Shown: positions 1-8,002 of the stretch, piece after piece | Position numbering within the stretch: the first letter of the stretch is position 1 | How the letters are laid out: every line of letters starts with the position of its first letter | Origin: JAPOPJ01 sp964538885 | GTDB taxonomy: Archaea; Thermoproteota; Nitrososphaeria; Nitrososphaerales; Nitrosopumilaceae | Assembly: GCA_964538885.1 (NCBI GenBank) | Contig: CAZIHR010000131.1 | Location: forward strand, 1 to 16,473 | Length of the DNA stretch: 16,473 bases | Direction: 5' to 3' | The notes under the pieces: generated by a model | What the model was told of the DNA's origin: nothing | The model's database searches: none | What the model saw: only the letters and a program-made list of their open reading frames with translations | Made by a program: the position numbers and the translations under genes

Positions 1-96
1 ATCCAAACCCGCTGCAAAACCTGAATCCAAACCCGCTGCAAAACCTGAATCCAAACCCGCTGCAAAACCTGAATCCAAACCCGCTGCAAAACCTAC
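1..96 (+). repeat. 24-bp in-frame tandem repeat in nuoC
   Basis: Units 1-24, 25-48 and 49-72 are identical, and 73-96 differs only in its last bases. A degenerate fifth unit follows (TPKPAAKT). Each unit encodes the octapeptide SKPAAKPE in the nuoC frame, so copy-number change keeps the frame. The array runs off the left edge, so total copy number cannot be read. Confidence 0.95.
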
Positions 97-628
97 TCCC
101 AAACCCGCCGCAAAAACACCTGAACCTGTAGAACTACCTGCATTCGAAAAAGGACTCGCTGACAAAATTGTTGACAAATTTGGCGAAAAGACCCAAGTTG
201 CATTTGTAAAACCAGATCGCGTACGAATTAACGTAGGCAGAGAGTACATACACACAGTAGCAGAGTTTGTCAGAGATACGTTGAACTTTGATCATGCAGA
301 GTCAGTATCTGGTGTGGATTTTCCTGCCGACAATGAGATAGAGGTAGTATATCATTTGGGCTCGTACAGCGATTCATCTCTTTCTAGACAGATCTTGACC
401 CTTGCTACTAGGGCGCAAAGAGAAGACAACCCCGTACCTGGCAGCGATTCTACAAAGCTGCCCAGTCTCCGTGATGTATTTTATAGCGTTGAATTTCATG
501 AAAGGGAAGTCTTTGAGATGCTGGGTGTCTATTTTGATGGCCATCCAGATAATCGGAGACTACTTTTGCCTGAAGATTGGGCAGATCTACCCCCACTTAG
601 AAAGGACTTTGCAATAAAAGGAAGATAA
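2..628 (+). CDS. nuoC: NADH-quinone oxidoreductase subunit C (30 kDa subunit), 5'-partial
   Basis: Peripheral-arm subunit of complex I that sits against NuoD and NuoB in the quinone-reducing connecting module. The frame is open from the left window edge to TAA at 626-628, giving 208 codons; the true start lies outside. The C-terminal half has the family signature: FHEREVFEMLGVYFDGHP, then a RRLLLPEDW block and a PLRKDF ending. An ATG-less TTG at 281 is internal (it reads Leu in DTLNFDH), so the gene should not be started there. The N-terminus is unusual: residues from the window edge to about 35 are Lys/Pro/Ala-rich octapeptide repeats that precede the folded domain (roughly PAFEKGLADKIVDKFG onward). 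nuoD starts 4 bp downstream, so the two are co-transcribed. Identification is confident; the length of the repeat tail is unknown. Confidence 0.95.
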   Translation, partial: SKPAAKPESKPAAKPESKPAAKPESKPAAKPTPKPAAKTPEPVELPAFEKGLADKIVDKFGEKTQVAFVKPDRVRINVGREYIHTVAEFVRDTLNFDHAESVSGVDFPADNEIEVVYHLGSYSDSSLSRQILTLATRAQREDNPVPGSDSTKLPSLRDVFYSVEFHEREVFEMLGVYFDGHPDNRRLLLPEDWADLPPLRKDFAIKGR

Positions 629-632
629 GCCA

Positions 633-1766
633 ATGACCGTAGAGCTACCACCAGGACTTGCATTACAAAAAGTAGACGAGAGGATTATGACGCTTAATGT
701 CGGACCTCAACACCCTGGCTCTGGCCACATGCGAATTATCGTGCAGATTGATGGTGACTATATAGTTGCATGCGATCCAGATCCTGGCTATGTTCATCGT
801 GGTGAAGAAAAGATGGCTGAGTACCGGAACTATATCACCAACATACCACATCTGGAAAGACCAGTAATTCATGATTCATGTAACATCTTGTACCCATATG
901 TGTTGGGTGCCGAAGAACTACTAGGAATTGAGGTTCCAGAACGCGCCAAATACGTTCGCGTCATTGCCTCAGAACTAAACAGATGTATCTATACCATGTA
1001 CTGGCTTGCCATCTATGGAATATTTTTAGGACACTCTACCATGTTCATGTGGCCTACAGGTGACAGGGAGCTCTTAATTGATCTAATGGAGAAGATGTCT
1101 GGTGCTAGGGTCACTCATGCTCATTTCGTACCTGGAGGTGTTCGCAACGATCTACCTCCAAACTTTGAGGATGTCTGTCTTAGACAGATAAATTATTTTG
1201 AAAAGAGAATCAAGGAATATGCAGCAGTATTCTATGACAATCCTATATTGATCTCCCGAACCGCAGATACTGGCGTTCTATCAAGGCAAGATGCAATTCG
1301 TCTTGGCACCACGGGATCCGTACTACGTGCAAGCGGCATCGATTATGATGTGAGAAAGAAGGAACCTTATGATATCTACGATGAGCTGGATTTTGATGTA
1401 AACGTACTTCATGACGGTGACTCTTATGCCAGATCTAAGATACCATGGCTTGATATGATGGAGAGCTGCAGGATCATCCGTCATGCCCTACAAAAAATGC
1501 CCAAATCAGGTTCTGTCCGAGTAAAACTCAAGCCTAATCCTCGCGGTGCCATCGATTCTGTGTACAAGCGCGTAGAATCAGGACGCGGAGCACTTGGTTG
1601 TTATATAGTTTCAGATAAAAAACCGGAACCCTACAGAGTAAAACTTAGCGTGGGCTCGTTCCGAAATTTGATCGCACTGCCATATCTACTCAAAGGTGAG
1701 AAGCTTGGTAACATGCCATCAGTTTACTGGAGTCTGAACTATTGGCCCGTGGAGGCAGACAGGTAG
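633..1766 (+). CDS. nuoD: NADH-quinone oxidoreductase subunit D (49 kDa subunit)
   Basis: Core subunit forming the quinone-binding pocket with NuoB and NuoH; related to the large subunit of NiFe hydrogenases. The 377-residue protein has the N-terminal GPQHPGSGHMR motif that carries the quinone-headgroup His loop, then YVHRGEEKMAEYRNYI and LERPVIHDS (the tyrosine region of the pocket), and ends in the family-typical acidic-Arg terminus (VEADR). No hydrogenase-type Cys ligands are present, as expected for complex I. The ATG at 633 lies 4 bp after nuoC; the stop at 1764-1766 abuts the nuoH ATG. The second His of the loop sits one residue further along than in the bacterial HPAAHG form, which I believe is a feature of this archaeal lineage rather than a defect. 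Confidence 0.96.
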   Translation: MTVELPPGLALQKVDERIMTLNVGPQHPGSGHMRIIVQIDGDYIVACDPDPGYVHRGEEKMAEYRNYITNIPHLERPVIHDSCNILYPYVLGAEELLGIEVPERAKYVRVIASELNRCIYTMYWLAIYGIFLGHSTMFMWPTGDRELLIDLMEKMSGARVTHAHFVPGGVRNDLPPNFEDVCLRQINYFEKRIKEYAAVFYDNPILISRTADTGVLSRQDAIRLGTTGSVLRASGIDYDVRKKEPYDIYDELDFDVNVLHDGDSYARSKIPWLDMMESCRIIRHALQKMPKSGSVRVKLKPNPRGAIDSVYKRVESGRGALGCYIVSDKKPEPYRVKLSVGSFRNLIALPYLLKGEKLGNMPSVYWSLNYWPVEADR

Positions 1767-3065
1767 ATGTCAGTTATAGCACCAAAATTCCGACTGAGTG
1801 AATTCCTCAAAGTGATATTGGACAATCTGTTTTGGGCCATACTGCTACTTTCTCTGGTGGGCATTCCGGCTGTTCAGGTACTACTATTCTACATTGAGAT
1901 GCCTGTGATTGATGGGGAACTGCTTACGCCGTTTCTTGCATTTACTTGGATTGCCGATCCATCAAGAACCCTCCCAATAATCAAAGCATTCATGACTACA
2001 GACTTTTTCCGTATTGCTGCATTCCCCGGACTGGGCTTTGCTGCACTTGTAGCTGCAGGTACCATCTTTGTTGAACGAAAGATGCTTGCAAAACTACAGC
2101 TTAGAGTGGGCCCATTTTATTGCGGAAAGATAGAAGGCATATTGCAGCTCATGGGAGATGGTCTCAAACTTATCTCCAAGGAAATAATTATTCCTGCAAA
2201 GGCAGACAAGCCGCTTTTCTGGGCAGCGCCAGTCCTTTTTGTGGGAACGGCGGCCGCGTTTGTGGCATTGATACCTGTTGCACCCGGTTGGGTAGTTGCA
2301 GACGTTGATGTTGGTCTGCTTGCCGTGTTTGCAGTAATTGGATTCTTTCCAATAATTACAATACTTTCTGCATGGTCTGCAAACAGCAAATTCCCATTCA
2401 TCGGGGGCATCAGGGCATTATACCAAATGGTCTCCTTTGAGATTCCACTGATATTGTCACTACTTGGAGTAGTAATTATAACTGGAACGCTTAACTTGTC
2501 TGAGATTGTAGCAAGCCAGTCAAGCTTTCCATGGATTATCTTTTTGCCTGTGGGTGCAGTTGTGTTCTTTATTACAATGCTTGCAGAGCTAGAAAGGATT
2601 CCATTTGACTTGCCAGAAGCTGAAAGCGAGATTGTAGCTGGTTGGCTTACCGAATTTTCAGGAATGATGTATGGCCTAGTTCAACTTGGCACGTACCTGA
2701 AACTTTACGCATTTGCAGCCCTGTTTGTCGTATTATTTTTGGGTGGCTGGAACGGTCCAATGCTGTGGCCGCCATTCCCAGAAGAAATCATCACCGAAGG
2801 AATAGAACTTGGTCCTGTCACTGCCCAATTTCCAGGACTGCCATTATTCTCACAAGAGATGCTAAACGGCACACTCTGGTTTGTAATCAAGACAGTTGGG
2901 GTGATCTTTTTTATATTGCTTCCACGGGGCGTATTTCCCAGAATCCGTGTTGACTTGCTACTGAGCTTGGGCTGGACCAAGCTGATCGGGCTTGCATTTG
3001 TCAACATGTTTATAGCACTGAGCTTGATTTACGCCGGAGTCTTGGGGCCTGGAGGTATATTATGA
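1767..3065 (+). CDS. nuoH: NADH-quinone oxidoreductase subunit H
   Basis: Membrane subunit that anchors the peripheral arm and forms the quinone-access chamber and the start of the proton path. The 432-residue, highly hydrophobic protein has the conserved loop ERKMLAKLQLRVGP followed by EGILQLMGDGLKLISKE, and the diagnostic loop AELERIPFDLPEAESE with its acidic residues, then a FSGMMYGL helix. The family signatures are all intact. An N-terminal stretch of about 65 residues, including one hydrophobic segment, precedes the first conserved helix. The ATG at 1767 follows the nuoD stop directly. The TGA stop overlaps the nuoI ATG in an ATGA junction at 3062-3065, implying translational coupling. 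Confidence 0.96.
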   Translation: MSVIAPKFRLSEFLKVILDNLFWAILLLSLVGIPAVQVLLFYIEMPVIDGELLTPFLAFTWIADPSRTLPIIKAFMTTDFFRIAAFPGLGFAALVAAGTIFVERKMLAKLQLRVGPFYCGKIEGILQLMGDGLKLISKEIIIPAKADKPLFWAAPVLFVGTAAAFVALIPVAPGWVVADVDVGLLAVFAVIGFFPIITILSAWSANSKFPFIGGIRALYQMVSFEIPLILSLLGVVIITGTLNLSEIVASQSSFPWIIFLPVGAVVFFITMLAELERIPFDLPEAESEIVAGWLTEFSGMMYGLVQLGTYLKLYAFAALFVVLFLGGWNGPMLWPPFPEEIITEGIELGPVTAQFPGLPLFSQEMLNGTLWFVIKTVGVIFFILLPRGVFPRIRVDLLLSLGWTKLIGLAFVNMFIALSLIYAGVLGPGGIL

Positions 3066-3562
3066 TAGGAACTGCCAGCGGTATCATCAAAGCGCTCAAT
3101 TCTGGCATAAAGCATCTTGCAGTCAAGCGATTTACGTTGCGATACCCCGAGGAGAAGCTCAAGTTTGTGGGAGACGGCTATCAGTTTGATCCATCTACAG
3201 GCGTAGGTATTGCTGGCCTTAAGGGCAGACACATGCTGTTCCATGATCACTGCACTGGATGTCAGCTCTGCTCCATTGCATGCGAAGGCGTGGCAGAAGC
3301 TATCTCCATGGTCAAAGTTCCAGAAGAGCGTACACAAAATAAGAAATCCATCATGCCTCAGATTGATTATGGTAAATGCGTCTTTTGCGGGCTATGTGTG
3401 GATGCATGTCCGTTTTATGCATTATACATGACCAATGACTATGAGCTGTCATCATTTACCAAAGAGGGCCTGATTTACACCCCTGCCCAACTACAGGTAA
3501 AGCCATATGTGCCACAAGACTCTGAGATCCAGATCACTGATAGGGGTGCTACACATGGCTGA
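3062..3562 (+). CDS. nuoI: NADH-quinone oxidoreductase subunit I (two 4Fe-4S clusters)
   Basis: Ferredoxin-like subunit that relays electrons towards NuoB through clusters N6a and N6b. It is a 166-residue soluble protein with two Cys motifs: CTGCQLCSIAC near residue 62 and CVFCGLCVDACP near residue 105, giving eight Cys ligands. The first motif is followed by Glu rather than the usual Pro, while the second keeps CP. The N-terminus carries an amphipathic basic segment (KHLAVKRFTLRYPEE) that would lie against the membrane. The ATG overlaps the nuoH stop; the 3' end overlaps nuoJ by 8 bp. Both clusters look functional. Confidence 0.96.
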   Translation: MIGTASGIIKALNSGIKHLAVKRFTLRYPEEKLKFVGDGYQFDPSTGVGIAGLKGRHMLFHDHCTGCQLCSIACEGVAEAISMVKVPEERTQNKKSIMPQIDYGKCVFCGLCVDACPFYALYMTNDYELSSFTKEGLIYTPAQLQVKPYVPQDSEIQITDRGATHG

Positions 3563-4067
3563 TGCCGCATTTCTTGCATTGTCTGTAATTACTATAGGTT
3601 CTGCAATAGCCGCACTTGAGCTGCGTTCCCTGATATATGGATCTATTGCCTTGATGGGAACACTGGCAGGAGTTGCAGGATTCTTTCTGCTACTAGACTC
3701 GCCGTTTGTCGCAATGTTTCAGATTGCCGTATATGTGGGTTCTATTGCAGTGCTAATTTTATTTACTGTAATGTTAGTGAGAAGAGAACTTATCTTCAAG
3801 AAGGTTGAGGACAGGCGAAGAAAGTTTGTAGGCATTGCACTGATGCTTGTCTTTATGGTGTCAGTGGGTGCGGTAATTATGGACTCTGGCATAAAGTCGA
3901 TCACCACAGACGAGCCTGCAGTGGACTTTAGGGATATTGGTGCTGACTTTCTCATATATTACTGGCCTGCACTTATTTTGATGGGACTGATATTGGCCGG
4001 TTCGGTGATCGGCGCGTTGATTTTGGCAAGAAGAGAGGATATCGATAATGAGCAACGAGCTGATTGA
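3555..4067 (+). CDS. nuoJ: NADH-quinone oxidoreductase subunit J
   Basis: Small membrane subunit next to NuoH and NuoK; its third helix carries the pi-bulge thought to couple quinone chemistry to pumping. The 170-residue product has about five hydrophobic helices, with the typical helix-3 stretch containing FQIAVYVGSIAVLILF and VMLVRRE just after it. The frame is open from 3507, but that upstream part reads through nuoI codons; the ATG at 3555 (protein begins MADAAFLALSVI) is the sensible start and gives an 8-bp overlap with nuoI. The gene ends inside nuoK, overlapping it by 20 bp. Confidence 0.94.
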   Translation: MADAAFLALSVITIGSAIAALELRSLIYGSIALMGTLAGVAGFFLLLDSPFVAMFQIAVYVGSIAVLILFTVMLVRRELIFKKVEDRRRKFVGIALMLVFMVSVGAVIMDSGIKSITTDEPAVDFRDIGADFLIYYWPALILMGLILAGSVIGALILARREDIDNEQRAD

Positions 4068-4353
4068 TTTTACCCTTATATCTGTGGCACTGCTGGGCAT
4101 TGGCATCTATGGCCTCTCAGTAAAACGTAACGCAATCAGAATGCTTTTTGCAGTTGAAATTATCATTAATGCAGCAAATCTCAACATGGTTGCGTTTGGG
4201 CGGTTTCTACCTCATAGCGGCGGCCAGACATTGGCACTATTCTCTATTGCAATTGCAGCAGCAGAGGTGGCAGTAGGACTCTCATTGATTATAGTAGCGT
4301 ATCGCATGTACCGTAACATCGACATTGCTGACTTTAGGAGTTTGAAGGGATAA
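4048..4353 (+). CDS. nuoK: NADH-quinone oxidoreductase subunit K
   Basis: Mrp/MnhC-like membrane subunit, 101 residues, three transmembrane helices. The two membrane glutamates essential for coupling are present: E37 in LFAVEIIINAANLN and E73 in IAAAEVAVGLSLI. The length equals the usual family length. The ATG lies inside the nuoJ 3' end (20-bp overlap), and nuoM begins one base after the stop. Confidence 0.96.
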   Translation: MSNELIDFTLISVALLGIGIYGLSVKRNAIRMLFAVEIIINAANLNMVAFGRFLPHSGGQTLALFSIAIAAAEVAVGLSLIIVAYRMYRNIDIADFRSLKG

Positions 4354-4354
4354 T

Positions 4355-5908
4355 ATGGAATATGCATTACTACAGGCAGTATTCCTGCCCTTACTGTTGT
4401 CTCCTGTTGCCTATATCATAGGGCGCAAGTATGGTCCCACACCTGCCATGTGGTTTACGTTTGCCATTTTACTATACTCTACAATCTTGATAATTATGAC
4501 GACTCTTGGTGGTACTTACGAGGAACACTATCCGTGGACTGGCATGTTCGGCGAGTTTGGCTTTTTGCTTGATGGTCTAGCATCACCGTTTGCAATAATG
4601 ATCTATATGCTGTGTGCGATACTTGCATTATATTCCAAGCCATATATGATTCACAAGTTCCACGAACAGTATAAAGAAGAACAGAAACAGGTTGTGACTA
4701 CCACCAACCAGACCTCGGTAGTCGAGTCTTCATCTCTCTCCAACTATATCAATGCAAAGTCGGGTCTCTACTTTGCGCTTTATCTTGTATTTGCAATGGG
4801 AATGCTTGGAACCGTACTTGCAACCAACCTTATCGAGTTTTACGTTTTTTTTGAAGTCATGTTGATACCCGGCTTTTTCTTGGTTGCATTGTGGGGTGAT
4901 GGGCCAAGAAAGAAGATTGGCCTGATGTTTCTATTTTGGACACATGCCGGTGCAGTTGTACTGTTGCTGGGATTTTTGATGATAGGACTGTCAGTAGGGA
5001 GCTTTGACTTTGCAGATATACGTGAGGCTGATATTCCTCAAGATATTGTCATGGTGTCGGCAGTGGCAATTGCATTGGGATTGGGAGTCAAACTGGCCGT
5101 ATTTATGTTCCATATATGGCTCCCATGGGTTCACGGATCTGCACCCACTCCAATTAGTGCCTTGCTGTCACCTGCCATGATTGGTATTGGCGCATATGGT
5201 ATATTCAGATTAATTGTAGAATTTTTGCCTGCCACATTTGCAGAGCTTTCTATATGGTTTCATGTGTGGGGATTGGTAACGATGATTTATGGTGGGGCTA
5301 TGGCACTTGTACAAGATGATATCAAGCGCCTGCTTGCGTACTCTAGTATAAGTCAAATGGGATACATCTTGTTTGGAATAGGATCCATGTCTGTTCTTGG
5401 GCTTGCCGGTGCAGAGATGATGTATGTGACTCATGCACTAGGAAAAGGCATGCTCTTCATGATGGCAGGAATCATTATAGTTAAGGTGGGTACACGAAGT
5501 ATCTCCAAACTTGGTGGTCTGGCAGGAAGAATGCCCATAACTGCTGTCTGCGCAGTGATTGGTGCACTAACTATCATGGGAGTGCCGCCAACAAGCGGAT
5601 TTATGGGAGAATGGATTCTGTTTTATGGTGCACTAGAGACTGCCATTGAGGAGGGCTCTACAATCAGGGCAGTGACATTTGCTTTGGGTCTTGTAGCTAC
5701 GGCCCTTACAATGTCTTATATGCTGTGGATGCTAAAACGAGTATTTTTTGGAAAGATGCCTGAGCATCTTGCACATGTAAAGGAGGGAAGCTGGTACATG
5801 ACTGCCCCGATGATGATGCTTGCCGGCTTTACTATCGTATTGGGTATTTATCCAGATATCTTCTTGCAGGGAATAATTCCCTATATGAACGGGGTATTGG
5901 GGGTCTGA
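4355..5908 (+). CDS. nuoM: NADH-quinone oxidoreductase subunit M (antiporter-like)
   Basis: One of three antiporter-like proton-pumping subunits of complex I. The 517-residue multi-helix protein shows FYVFFEVMLIPGFFLVALWGD (helix-5 Glu), GLGVKLAVFMFHIWLPWVHGSAP (helix-7 Lys, K246) and SGFMGEWILFYG (helix-12 charged residue). Where bacterial NuoM has a Lys in helix 8 (LLKTAAYG type), this protein reads PAMIGIGAYG, so Gly277 occupies that position. A hydrophilic Gln/Thr/Ser-rich insert at about residues 105-133 lies between two helices. It precedes nuoL, the reverse of the usual bacterial L-M order. Assignment as M rather than L or N rests on length, on the HIWLP motif, and on the two other antiporter-like genes fitting L and N better. 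Confidence 0.93.
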   Translation: MEYALLQAVFLPLLLSPVAYIIGRKYGPTPAMWFTFAILLYSTILIIMTTLGGTYEEHYPWTGMFGEFGFLLDGLASPFAIMIYMLCAILALYSKPYMIHKFHEQYKEEQKQVVTTTNQTSVVESSSLSNYINAKSGLYFALYLVFAMGMLGTVLATNLIEFYVFFEVMLIPGFFLVALWGDGPRKKIGLMFLFWTHAGAVVLLLGFLMIGLSVGSFDFADIREADIPQDIVMVSAVAIALGLGVKLAVFMFHIWLPWVHGSAPTPISALLSPAMIGIGAYGIFRLIVEFLPATFAELSIWFHVWGLVTMIYGGAMALVQDDIKRLLAYSSISQMGYILFGIGSMSVLGLAGAEMMYVTHALGKGMLFMMAGIIIVKVGTRSISKLGGLAGRMPITAVCAVIGALTIMGVPPTSGFMGEWILFYGALETAIEEGSTIRAVTFALGLVATALTMSYMLWMLKRVFFGKMPEHLAHVKEGSWYMTAPMMMLAGFTIVLGIYPDIFLQGIIPYMNGVLGV

Positions 5909-5911
5909 TGT

Positions 5912-7990
5912 ATGGCAACTGAGATCATGGGATTGCCTTTTGAAGCTGGAGCTGCAAGTGCTTGGTTGATCTGGATTCTTCCATTTGCAGCAGCACTGAT
6001 AATTCCAGGCATAGGCAAATTTTCAAAGAATGCCACGGGTTATGTGGCAGTAGGATTTGCGTTGATGAGTGCATTGTCTGCCGCATCACTGTTCCCGATG
6101 GCACTTGACGCGCATGAAATTCACGATCAGGTGCCGTGGATTGAAGCAATAGGTATCAAGGCTGGAGTTCTAGCAGATCCACTTTCAATAATAATGGCAA
6201 ACGTGGTGGGATGGATCTCATTTCTGATCATGATTTACAGCACCGGCTACATGAAAGGAGACAGGAACATTACACGATTCTGGTTCTGGATGATGTTCTT
6301 TATAGGATCCATGCAATTAATAGTACTTTCAGATAATTTACTTCAGGTCTTCTTTGGATGGGAGGGCGTGGGATTGGCATCTTATGCGCTGATCAGCTTT
6401 TGGTACCGCGACAAAAAGAAGGATCATGTTGGCACTGAGGGCAGAACTGTTCTCGGATTGCTTGACTATTACTCTCCTACACATGCGGGTATGAAGGCAT
6501 TCATAATGACTAAGGTTGGTGACGTGATGATGATTGCTGGCATGTTGCTGATCTTTTTGTTTGCTGGCACATTCGGATTCAGGGAGCTGATGGGTGATAC
6601 TGCTTGGGCCACTGCCATGTCTGCACAGGGACTCTTGATTCCTGCATTTGTATTGCTGTTTGGTGGTGCCATAGGCAAATCAGCACAGTTCCCGTTAAAC
6701 GAGTGGTTGCTTGAAGCCATGACTGGTCCCACCGCAGTATCTGCTTTGATACACGCGGCCACGATGGTAAAGGCAGGCGTCTTTCTAGTTGCCCGAATAG
6801 GACCGCTCGTCTTTGCTTTAGGTGCAGCTGGAATTATGGCAGACCAATTCTTTGAGATAGTTGCTTGGGTGGGGGCCATCACCGCGTTGTTGCTTGCGAC
6901 CCAAGGTATGGTTAATCCAGAGATAAAAAAAGTCCTTGCATATTCTACTGGTTCCCAGATTGGTTATATGATGATGGCACTAGGTGTGGCGGGTCTTTCT
7001 GAGCAATATGCTGATGGGTACACTGCTGGATTCTTTCATCTTATTTCACATGCAATGTTCAAGGCATCCCTGTTTATGGCTGCTGGGTCGCTTTTGCATA
7101 TAGTAGGTTCCAGATTTATGACTGATATGGGTGGACTACGAAAACATATGAAAAAAACATATGCGTTCATGTGGGCTGCGGGCCTTGGGCTGATGGGTGC
7201 CCCCTTTATCACTACGGGCTTTTGGAGTAAGGATGCAATATTTGCCTCCGTCTTTGAATCTGGAAGTGAGTGGGCCATACCACTTTATGCTATTGCGGTA
7301 CTGACTGCAGTCATTACTGCATTTTACACCACTAGGATGATCGGTCTTGTCTTTTTTGGAAAGAAGAGCAGACACATTGAAAAGATGGAAGAGGGCGGTC
7401 ACCACATACATGAGGCATCCCTCTCAATGTGGGTTCCATATGGAATATTAGCTGCCTTGACAATCGGCATCGGACTGATAGGGCTGTCAGCAGAGGAGGG
7501 AATACACCATTTGTTCACCGAGTACCTTGATCATTCATTTGGAATTCATGCTGTTCATCATGAATCAAGCGACTCGATACTACCTGAATTCCTACATGGA
7601 CTCAATCCCATTGCATTGGGCTCTTCAATAGTCGCGTTTGCAGTGGGCATAGGATTGGGATATGTATTTTATGTAGGTAGGTGGGTGGATCCTGCAAAAT
7701 TTGTAAACTCGAACATCTTTTTTTATTCAATACACAAAGTCATCTTGAATAGATGGTATCTTAATGCTATGGTATACTGGTGTTTTGTTGTGGCTCCATT
7801 GTGGCTTGCAAGGAGTCTATTTCGTTACTTTGAGAGTACTGCAATTGACTATGGGATGAATAATGGACTTCAAAAGGCTGTGAGCTGGAGTGCCAAAGTG
7901 ATACAGGGAACCCATACTGGTGTTGTACAGTCGTATCTGTTTGTATTTGGAGCTGGACTGCTATTTGTGGTCTTGATTCTGTTGATGTAG
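5912..7990 (+). CDS. nuoL: NADH-quinone oxidoreductase subunit L (antiporter-like)
   Basis: Distal proton-pumping subunit of complex I. The 692-residue length and long C-terminal extension (after about residue 510) match NuoL, whose C-terminus forms the lateral helix running along NuoM and NuoN. Visible signatures are FFGWEGVGLASYALI (Glu near residue 151), the KVGDVMMI helix, FPLNEWLLEAMTGPTAVSALIHAATMVKAG (Lys near 287), and NPEIKKVLAYSTGSQIGYM. A His-rich loop near 490 (GGHHIHEA) and another near 540 (HAVHHESS) lie in the C-terminal half. ATG at 5912 follows the nuoM stop by 3 bp. Confidence 0.96.
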   Translation: MATEIMGLPFEAGAASAWLIWILPFAAALIIPGIGKFSKNATGYVAVGFALMSALSAASLFPMALDAHEIHDQVPWIEAIGIKAGVLADPLSIIMANVVGWISFLIMIYSTGYMKGDRNITRFWFWMMFFIGSMQLIVLSDNLLQVFFGWEGVGLASYALISFWYRDKKKDHVGTEGRTVLGLLDYYSPTHAGMKAFIMTKVGDVMMIAGMLLIFLFAGTFGFRELMGDTAWATAMSAQGLLIPAFVLLFGGAIGKSAQFPLNEWLLEAMTGPTAVSALIHAATMVKAGVFLVARIGPLVFALGAAGIMADQFFEIVAWVGAITALLLATQGMVNPEIKKVLAYSTGSQIGYMMMALGVAGLSEQYADGYTAGFFHLISHAMFKASLFMAAGSLLHIVGSRFMTDMGGLRKHMKKTYAFMWAAGLGLMGAPFITTGFWSKDAIFASVFESGSEWAIPLYAIAVLTAVITAFYTTRMIGLVFFGKKSRHIEKMEEGGHHIHEASLSMWVPYGILAALTIGIGLIGLSAEEGIHHLFTEYLDHSFGIHAVHHESSDSILPEFLHGLNPIALGSSIVAFAVGIGLGYVFYVGRWVDPAKFVNSNIFFYSIHKVILNRWYLNAMVYWCFVVAPLWLARSLFRYFESTAIDYGMNNGLQKAVSWSAKVIQGTHTGVVQSYLFVFGAGLLFVVLILLM

Positions 7991-8002
7991 GTGTGTGATG
8001 GT

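Noticed and set aside
1..119. CRISPR array at the left edge
   Set aside because: The 24-bp units are contiguous with no spacers and encode an in-frame peptide repeat.
281..628. NuoC starting at the TTG at 281
   Set aside because: The same frame is open to the left edge and reads conserved-looking protein upstream, so this TTG is an internal leucine.
3507..3554. N-terminal extension of NuoJ from 3507
   Set aside because: It merely reads nuoI codons in another frame; the ATG at 3555 gives a normal NuoJ.
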